Shown piece after piece: positions 14,489 to 19,086 of a stretch of 19,086 bases of DNA (positions within the stretch are counted from its first letter, which is position 1; each line of letters begins with the position of its first letter). The stretch is from DAOMNN01 sp964404505 (GTDB lineage Bacteria > Pseudomonadota > Gammaproteobacteria > Burkholderiales > Rhodocyclaceae), in contig CAYOKH010000035.1 of assembly GCA_964404505.1 (NCBI GenBank), positions 1 to 19,086 on the forward strand, written 5' to 3'. Position numbers and translations under genes: made by a program. Under the pieces are notes generated by a model. That model did no database searches and was not told where the DNA came from. It saw only the letters and a program-made list of their open reading frames with translations.

Positions 14489-15790
14489 TCAGCCGCTGTG
14501 GCGCTTGCGAAAGTGGTCGAGGAAGCGGGCAATCCGTCCCACCGCATCGTCCAGGTCGTCCTCGTGCGGCAGGAACACCATGCGGAAATGATCCGGCTGC
14601 TTCCAGTTGAAGCCGGTCCCCTGCACCAGCAGCACGCGCTCTTCCTCGAGCAGATCGAGCACGAAGCGCTGATCATCCTCGATCGGGTACATCTTCGGAT
14701 CGAGCCGCGGGAATAGATACAGGGCCGCCCCCGGCTTGACGCAGCTCACACCGGGAATCGAGGTGAGCAGCTTCCAGGCGAGGTTGCGCTGGCGCGTCAG
14801 GCGCCCATCGGGTGCGATGAGTTCCTCGATGCTCTGATAGCCGCCCAGCGCCGTCTGGATCGCCCATTGCCCGGGTACGTTCGAGCACAGCCGCATCGAC
14901 GCGAGAATCGTCAGGCCCTCGATGTAATCCTGCGCATGACGCTTTTCTCCCGACACCACCATCCAGCCGGCACGATAGCCACAGGCCCGGTAGTTCTTCG
15001 ACAGTCCGTTCAGGGTCACGAACAGCACGTCATCGGCAAGCGCCGCAATTGACGTGTGCGTCGCGCCGTCATAGAGCATCTTGTCGTAGATCTCGTCGGC
15101 GAAGACGATCAACTGGTGCTGGCGTGCAATCTCCACGATCTCGCGGAGGAACGATTCGGGGTAAAGCGCACCGGTCGGGTTGTTCGGGTTGATGATGACG
15201 ATTGCCCGCGTGCCGGGCCGGATGTTGCGCCGGATGTCGTCCAGATCGGGGAGCCATCCAGCCTGTTCGTCGCAGATGTAGTGCTGCGGACGGCCACCGG
15301 CCAGGCTCACCGCGGCAGTCCACAGCGGATAATCGGGCGCGGGCACCAGCACCTCGTCGCCGTTGTCGAGCAGGGCTTGCATTGCCATGACGATCAGTTC
15401 CGAGGCGCCGTTGCCGATGTAGATGTCCTCGATTCCGACCCCCGCGATCTTCTTCTGCTGCGTATAGTGCATGATCGCCTTGCGCGCCGAGAAAAGCCCC
15501 TTGGACTCGGAATAGCCTGATGCCTCGCGCAGGTTGTGGATGACGTCGACGACGATCTCTTCCGGAGCCTCGAAGCCGAAAGGTGCGAGATTGCCGATGT
15601 TGAGCTTGATGATGCGGTGCCCTTCGTCCTCCATCTGCTTGGCGCGCGCGAGCACTGGCCCACGGATGTCGTAGCAGACATCCGCAAGTTTGACGGACTT
15701 GCGGACCGGACGCATCGAATCGATCTCTTCCGGAAGTTCCGATGGCACCGGCGCTACCGGTGCAAGCTGCAGCTTGTTCGTCACGCTCAT
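14489..15790 (-). CDS. alaA: Alanine (glutamate-pyruvate) aminotransferase, AlaA-type
   Basis: A 433-residue class I/II PLP aminotransferase, very close to E. coli AlaA, which makes alanine from pyruvate and glutamate. Shared blocks: VCYDIRGPVL, ESKGLFSARKAIM, GASELIVMAMQALL, PAPDYPLWTAAVSLAGG, NPNNPTG (201-207), ADEIYDKMLYD, and the PLP lysine K265 in NGLSKNYRACGYRAGWM. The C-terminal half matches to RFLDHFRK. I choose ATG 15790 (MSVTNKLQ), with AAAGGA about 10 nt upstream; this leaves an N-terminal extension of about 25 residues rich in Pro and Ala relative to E. coli. An internal ATG at 15715 (MRPVRKSVKLADVCYD) aligns with the E. coli start but has a poor ribosome site. Position upstream of hom is the common betaproteobacterial arrangement. 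Confidence 0.95.
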   Translation of the reverse strand: MSVTNKLQLAPVAPVPSELPEEIDSMRPVRKSVKLADVCYDIRGPVLARAKQMEDEGHRIIKLNIGNLAPFGFEAPEEIVVDVIHNLREASGYSESKGLFSARKAIMHYTQQKKIAGVGIEDIYIGNGASELIVMAMQALLDNGDEVLVPAPDYPLWTAAVSLAGGRPQHYICDEQAGWLPDLDDIRRNIRPGTRAIVIINPNNPTGALYPESFLREIVEIARQHQLIVFADEIYDKMLYDGATHTSIAALADDVLFVTLNGLSKNYRACGYRAGWMVVSGEKRHAQDYIEGLTILASMRLCSNVPGQWAIQTALGGYQSIEELIAPDGRLTRQRNLAWKLLTSIPGVSCVKPGAALYLFPRLDPKMYPIEDDQRFVLDLLEEERVLLVQGTGFNWKQPDHFRMVFLPHEDDLDDAVGRIARFLDHFRKRHSG

Positions 15791-15992
15791 TTCACGCAAT
15801 TCCTTTCAGAACCCCTGGTCGACCCTTGGTCGCGAACCCGGAGCCGGATGCTCACCACTGATCCGGACGGACCAGCGTCTAGGGTAAAGCAACGCCCCGC
15901 ACTGCACAATTGCAGCGCCCAATGCGCAGCGAAAGCATGTAATCTTATCGAACCGGTACCCGTGCGGCAATCAAGCGCCGAGATACGCAAAG
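15791..15992. other. 202-bp divergent intergenic region between alaA and the Mth938-domain gene
   Basis: Must contain the alaA-hom promoter and probably that of the plus-strand gene. I see no strong sigma70 match on either strand. A small inverted repeat, CTGCA (15902-15906) and TGCAG (15911-15915) with a CAAT loop, is the only notable symmetry. No gene is supported. Confidence 0.4.
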
Positions 15993-16370
15993 ATGAAACT
16001 GACGCTCGAATACAATCCCGATCTCAATCTCGTGACTGGCTACGGCGCAAACCACCTGATGATCAACAGGGTGCGCCACGCGGGCAATCTGATGCTCAGC
16101 ACCGAACGCGTCGTCCACGGCTGGGCGCCGGACGGCTTCGACGGACTCAGCGTCGAGGACTTCGCCGCAGTGCTCGAATTGCAGCCCGAGGTGGTGATCA
16201 TCGGCACCGGAAGCCGGCTCCGATTCCCGCAGCATTCCCTGCTCCGCCCCCTGATCGATGCCGGGACCGGATTCGAGTTCATGGATCTGGCGGCGGCCTG
16301 TCGGACCTACAACATCCTCGCGAGCGAAGGTCGTGCGGTCGTGGCCGCACTGATGTTCGACCCCGAGTGA
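15993..16370 (+). CDS. Mth938-like (DUF498) domain protein
   Basis: A 125-residue single-domain protein of the Mth938/DUF498 family. Characteristic pieces are INRVRHAGNLMLSTERVVHGW (about 24-44, with V/I-rich strands), then PEVVIIGTGSRLRFP (about 65-79), and FEFMDLAAACRTYNILASEGRAVVAALMF near the end. The fold is known structurally for archaeal and human (NDUFAF3, a complex I assembly factor) members; the bacterial role is unknown. It is small, soluble and probably cytoplasmic. The gene is divergent from alaA and converges with uppP, with only 5 bp between the stops. The start ATG 15993 is supported by family length. Confidence 0.92.
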   Translation: MKLTLEYNPDLNLVTGYGANHLMINRVRHAGNLMLSTERVVHGWAPDGFDGLSVEDFAAVLELQPEVVIIGTGSRLRFPQHSLLRPLIDAGTGFEFMDLAAACRTYNILASEGRAVVAALMFDPE

Positions 16371-16375
16371 GGTCC

Positions 16376-17170
16376 CTACCAGAAGAGCCAGAACAGGACA
16401 ACGCCCAGCAATACGCGGTATATCACGTAAGGCAGCATGCCGGTGCGCGACAGCAACCGGATGAAGAAGTGGATGCAGGCGTACGCGCTGATGCCGGCAA
16501 CCAGTGTCCCCAATACAAGCCCCCACCAATCCACCGCCAGCGGCGTCCGGATCAGGTCGCGGCCGATCAGCACGTTCGATGCAAGGAGCGTCGGAATCGA
16601 CAGCAGAAATGAGAACCGCGCGGCCGCCTCGCGCGTGAGGCCGAGCATCAGCCCGGCAGTGATCGTGATTCCGGAGCGCGACGTGCCCGGTATCAACGCA
16701 ATCGCCTGGGCGATCCCGACCAGCAACGCGTCACGCCAGCCGATCGTGAACTCGTTCCGATGCCGTCTGCCCGTGACATCGGCCCACCACAGCAGCAGGC
16801 CAAACGCGATTGCCGTCGTCGCGATCACCAGGGGTCCGCGCAGGATCCCCTCTACGTAGGGCTTCGCGAGCAAGCCCGCAAACACCACCGGAAGGGTGCC
16901 CAGCACCACCGCCCACGCAAGCTTCGCATCCGGGCCCCATCGTCCGGCCAGCGAGCCAAAAACCGCAAGCGTCATCCGTGCCAGGTCATGCCGGAAGTAT
17001 GCGATCACGGCCACCAGCGATCCGAGATGCACGGCGACATCGAAAGCAAGTCCCTGATCCGGCCAGCCGGTGACCACCGGGACCAGAATGAGGTGCGCCG
17101 AGCTCGAGATCGGCAGGAATTCGGTGATGCCCTGCACGAGGGCGAGCACAATCGTCGGAAAATAGTCCAC
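16376..17170 (-). CDS. uppP: Undecaprenyl-diphosphatase (UppP/BacA)
   Basis: A 264-residue integral membrane enzyme that dephosphorylates undecaprenyl diphosphate to recycle the lipid carrier for peptidoglycan and surface polysaccharides; overproduction is known to give bacitracin resistance. The two signatures are present: GITEFLPISSSAH at 14-26 with E17, and PGTSRSGITITAGLMLGL at 161-178 with catalytic R165. About seven or eight hydrophobic helices follow the known topology. I choose GTG 17170 because AGGGA lies 6 nt upstream and the protein then begins DYFPTIVLALVQG like the family; a TTG at 17197 would add nine residues and lacks a ribosome site. The gene faces bcp across a 172-bp divergent region. 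Confidence 0.96.
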   Translation of the reverse strand: MDYFPTIVLALVQGITEFLPISSSAHLILVPVVTGWPDQGLAFDVAVHLGSLVAVIAYFRHDLARMTLAVFGSLAGRWGPDAKLAWAVVLGTLPVVFAGLLAKPYVEGILRGPLVIATTAIAFGLLLWWADVTGRRHRNEFTIGWRDALLVGIAQAIALIPGTSRSGITITAGLMLGLTREAAARFSFLLSIPTLLASNVLIGRDLIRTPLAVDWWGLVLGTLVAGISAYACIHFFIRLLSRTGMLPYVIYRVLLGVVLFWLFW

Positions 17171-17282
17171 CGGAAATCCCTGATGCACACTCGGCAAACC
17201 GAGGATGATAACGTATCCGACCAGCCCCGATCGTGCCGGCGCACGCCGTCGTGGGCGGCGTCGGGATGATCGTCGGAGGCGA

Positions 17283-17312
17283 TTGTCAAATGCCTCGAAT
17301 GTCCGCTACGCT
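17283..17312 (+). promoter_or_regulatory. Possible sigma70 promoter for the peroxiredoxin gene
   Basis: TTGTCA (17283-17288, five of six) and TACGCT (17307-17312, three of six) with an 18-bp spacer. The -35 overlaps a perfect TTGACA on the opposite strand (17289-17284), so the site could be used divergently for uppP, though no matching minus-strand -10 is clear. Confidence 0.3.
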
Positions 17313-17342
17313 GCAACCGAAAAGACAATAAGGAAGCCATCC

Positions 17343-17807
17343 ATGAACACCGAAACCCGTTCCCCCGCCCCCGATTTCCAGCTTCCCGCGACCAGTGGCA
17401 GAATCGTTTCGCTTTCCGCACTTCAAGGTACGAAGATCGTCCTGTACTTCTATCCCAAGGACAACACGCCGGGCTGCACCAACGAGACCGCCGCGTTCCG
17501 GGATCACTACCAGGCCTTCCGCGACGCGGGTTGCGAGGTGTTTGGCATTTCGCGCGACGACCTGAAATCGCATGAGAATTTCAAGGCCAGACTCGAGGTT
17601 GCCTTCGACCTGATCGCGGATACCGACGAAGTGGCCTGCCAGGCCTTCGGTGTCATCAAGATGAAGAACATGTACGGCAAGCAGGTGCGTGGAATCGAAC
17701 GCAGCACCTTCGTCATCGATGCCGCAGGACGGATCGCCCGCGAGTGGCGGGGCGTGAAGGTCCCGGGGCATGCGGAGGAAGTGCTGTCCTTCGTCCGCAG
17801 CATATGA
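17343..17807 (+). CDS. bcp: Peroxiredoxin, Bcp/PrxQ type
   Basis: A 154-residue thiol peroxidase that reduces hydrogen peroxide and organic hydroperoxides. The start ATG 17343 follows an AAGGAAG ribosome site; the protein opens APDFQLPATSGRIVSLSALQG and has the active-site block YPKDNTPGCT with peroxidatic C45. Thr42 and Pro38 of the PxxxTxxC motif are present. The usual resolving cysteine of E. coli Bcp, five residues on (position 50), is Ala here (CTNETAAF). The other cysteines are C64 and C99, neither at a known BCP resolving position, so the enzyme may work in a 1-Cys manner with an external thiol. GKQVRGIERSTFVID and a C-terminal helix complete the family pattern. PhoH-type gene follows after 39 bp on the same strand. 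Confidence 0.96.
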   Translation: MNTETRSPAPDFQLPATSGRIVSLSALQGTKIVLYFYPKDNTPGCTNETAAFRDHYQAFRDAGCEVFGISRDDLKSHENFKARLEVAFDLIADTDEVACQAFGVIKMKNMYGKQVRGIERSTFVIDAAGRIAREWRGVKVPGHAEEVLSFVRSI

Positions 17808-17846
17808 TCCCCTGTCCCACCGCCCGCCCCGGGAGCCATCCAGATA

Positions 17847-19086
17847 ATGTCCAAACGCGCCGCACGCCACACCGACAACAAGCTCTTCGTCCTCGACACC
17901 AACGTACTGATGCACGATCCGACCAGCCTGTACCGGTTCGAGGAGCACGACATCTTCGTGCCCATGATGACGCTGGAGGAGCTTGACGCGAACAAGAAGG
18001 GCATGTCCGAGGTCGCCCGCAATGCGCGCCAGGCGAGTCGGATGATGGACGAGATCGTCACCTCGAACGTGGCCGGCATCAAGGACGGCATCGCGCTCGA
18101 TGAGCCGTCGCATGGGCTGGCCAGCGGAAAGCTGTTCCTGCAGGCCGAAGCGATAAAGTTCGATCTGCCCGAGGCTCTGCCCACGGTCAAGGGAGACAAC
18201 CAGATCCTGGCGGTTGTCATGCACCTGGCGGAGCGCCTCCCGAAGCGTCCGGTGATCCTCGTTTCAAAGGACATAAATATGCGCATCAAGGCCCGCGCAC
18301 TGGGTCTGGAGGCGCAGGATTACTTCAACGACAAGGTCCTCGAAGACAGCGACCTGCTCTATACCGGCTCGCGCGAGATCAACGAGGCTTTCTGGGAGTC
18401 CCATGCCAAGGGCATGGAATCGTGGAAGGAGGAAGGTCGCGCCTACTACCGTCTCAAGGGCCCCCTGGCCGGTGACCTGCTGCTCAACGAGTTTCTCTTC
18501 CAGGAAGGTCAGACTCCGGTTCAGGTGTGGGTGCGGGAGAAGAAGGGCAAGAGCGTCCTGCTCGAAACCCTCACCGACTATGGCCACAGCAAGAACAGCG
18601 TGTGGGGCATCACGGCGCGCAACCGCGAGCAGAACTTCGCGCTGAATCTGTTGATGAGCCCGGAGATCGATTTCGTCACCCTCCTCGGTCAGGCGGGTAC
18701 AGGCAAGACGCTGCTGACCCTTGCCGCAGCATTGACCCAGGTGCTCGAGTTCAAGCGCTACTCCGAGGTCATCATGACGCGGGTGACGGTCCCGGTCGGC
18801 GAGGATATCGGCTTTCTGCCCGGCACCGAGGAAGAGAAGATGGCTCCGTGGATGGGAGCGCTCGAGGACAACCTCGACGTACTCAACGGCACCAGCGGCG
18901 AAGGCGGCGAATGGGGCCGGGCCGCGACACGCGACCTGATTCGCTCGCGCATCAAGATCAAGAGTCTGAACTTCATGCGCGGACGCACCTTCATCAACAA
19001 GTTCCTCATCATCGACGAAGCCCAGAACCTGACGCCCAAGCAGATGAAGACCCTGATCACGCGCGCAGGGCCGGGAACTAAGGTCG
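17847..19086 (+). CDS. PIN domain-PhoH family ATPase (YlaK/PhoH2-type), 3' end outside window
   Basis: The first 413 codons of an open frame that continues past the window. The N-terminal PIN ribonuclease-like domain (about 10-155) has VLDTNVLMHD with D17, an acidic TLEELD at 42-47, GDNQIL with D117 and SKDINMRIKA with D142, so the expected acidic residues are there. A linker is followed by the PhoH ATPase domain: Walker A GQAGTGKT at 281-288 and Walker B FLIIDEAQN at 386-394. Related proteins are thought to be RNA helicase/ribonucleases. ATG 17847 has GGGAG 11 nt upstream and follows the peroxiredoxin stop by 39 bp, so co-transcription is possible. It differs from the shorter PhoH of the ybeZ-ybeY cluster, which lacks a PIN domain. 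Confidence 0.95.
   Translation, partial: MSKRAARHTDNKLFVLDTNVLMHDPTSLYRFEEHDIFVPMMTLEELDANKKGMSEVARNARQASRMMDEIVTSNVAGIKDGIALDEPSHGLASGKLFLQAEAIKFDLPEALPTVKGDNQILAVVMHLAERLPKRPVILVSKDINMRIKARALGLEAQDYFNDKVLEDSDLLYTGSREINEAFWESHAKGMESWKEEGRAYYRLKGPLAGDLLLNEFLFQEGQTPVQVWVREKKGKSVLLETLTDYGHSKNSVWGITARNREQNFALNLLMSPEIDFVTLLGQAGTGKTLLTLAAALTQVLEFKRYSEVIMTRVTVPVGEDIGFLPGTEEEKMAPWMGALEDNLDVLNGTSGEGGEWGRAATRDLIRSRIKIKSLNFMRGRTFINKFLIIDEAQNLTPKQMKTLITRAGPGTKV

Noticed and set aside
13169..14716. A 515-residue plus-strand open frame over hom and the end of alaA
   Set aside because: Opposite to hom, whose motifs and length are complete; composition is that of a shadow frame.

Overview
This is a high-GC (roughly 60% or more by eye), gene-dense stretch of a Gram-negative chromosome. 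The protein families and the alanine aminotransferase / homoserine dehydrogenase / threonine synthase neighbourhood fit a betaproteobacterium best, perhaps Rhodocyclales- or Nitrosomonadales-like; that placement is inferred from protein flavour and gene order, not from a marker gene. There are no rRNA or tRNA genes, CRISPR arrays, insertion sequences or phage genes that I can see. Fifteen protein genes are supported; the first and last run off the window.

Layout. (1) Positions 2-3366, plus strand: the end of the serine kinase gene prkA (yeaG), then yeaH (DUF444) and spoVR (ycgB), the widespread PrkA-YeaH-SpoVR stress trio, with yeaH and spoVR overlapping by ATGA. (2) 3454-6799, plus: a bifunctional NAD(P)HX epimerase/dehydratase, a ten-helix DMT/EamA transporter, and nadC (quinolinate phosphoribosyltransferase); two of the three genes concern making or repairing NAD(P). 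(3) 6848-9471, minus: thrC, preceded by a DUF3080-type lipoprotein gene. thrC appears to carry its own sigma70 promoter, which sits over the stop codon of the lipoprotein gene. (4) 9795-13018, plus: a lipid A-type acyltransferase, then a Gfo/Idh/MocA dehydrogenase and a DegT-family aminotransferase that look like GnnA and GnnB, the pair that converts UDP-GlcNAc to its 3-amino analogue for amide-rich lipid A. (5) 13067-15790, minus: hom and alaA, with a perfect 10-bp GC-rich inverted repeat between them. (6) 15993-19086: a small Mth938-domain protein (plus), uppP (minus), a Bcp/PrxQ peroxiredoxin (plus) and a PIN-PhoH ATPase (plus, cut by the window end).

The most interesting signal is region 4. 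Three co-directional genes that together suggest a diaminosugar (GlcN3N) lipid A lie between hom and thrC, genes that are usually adjacent in betaproteobacteria. hom-thrC continuity is therefore broken by about 4.8 kb, and thrC seems to have an independent promoter. uppP, elsewhere in the window, is another envelope gene (undecaprenyl carrier recycling), but nothing ties it to this module. All promoter, terminator and operator calls are made by eye and carry low to moderate confidence.
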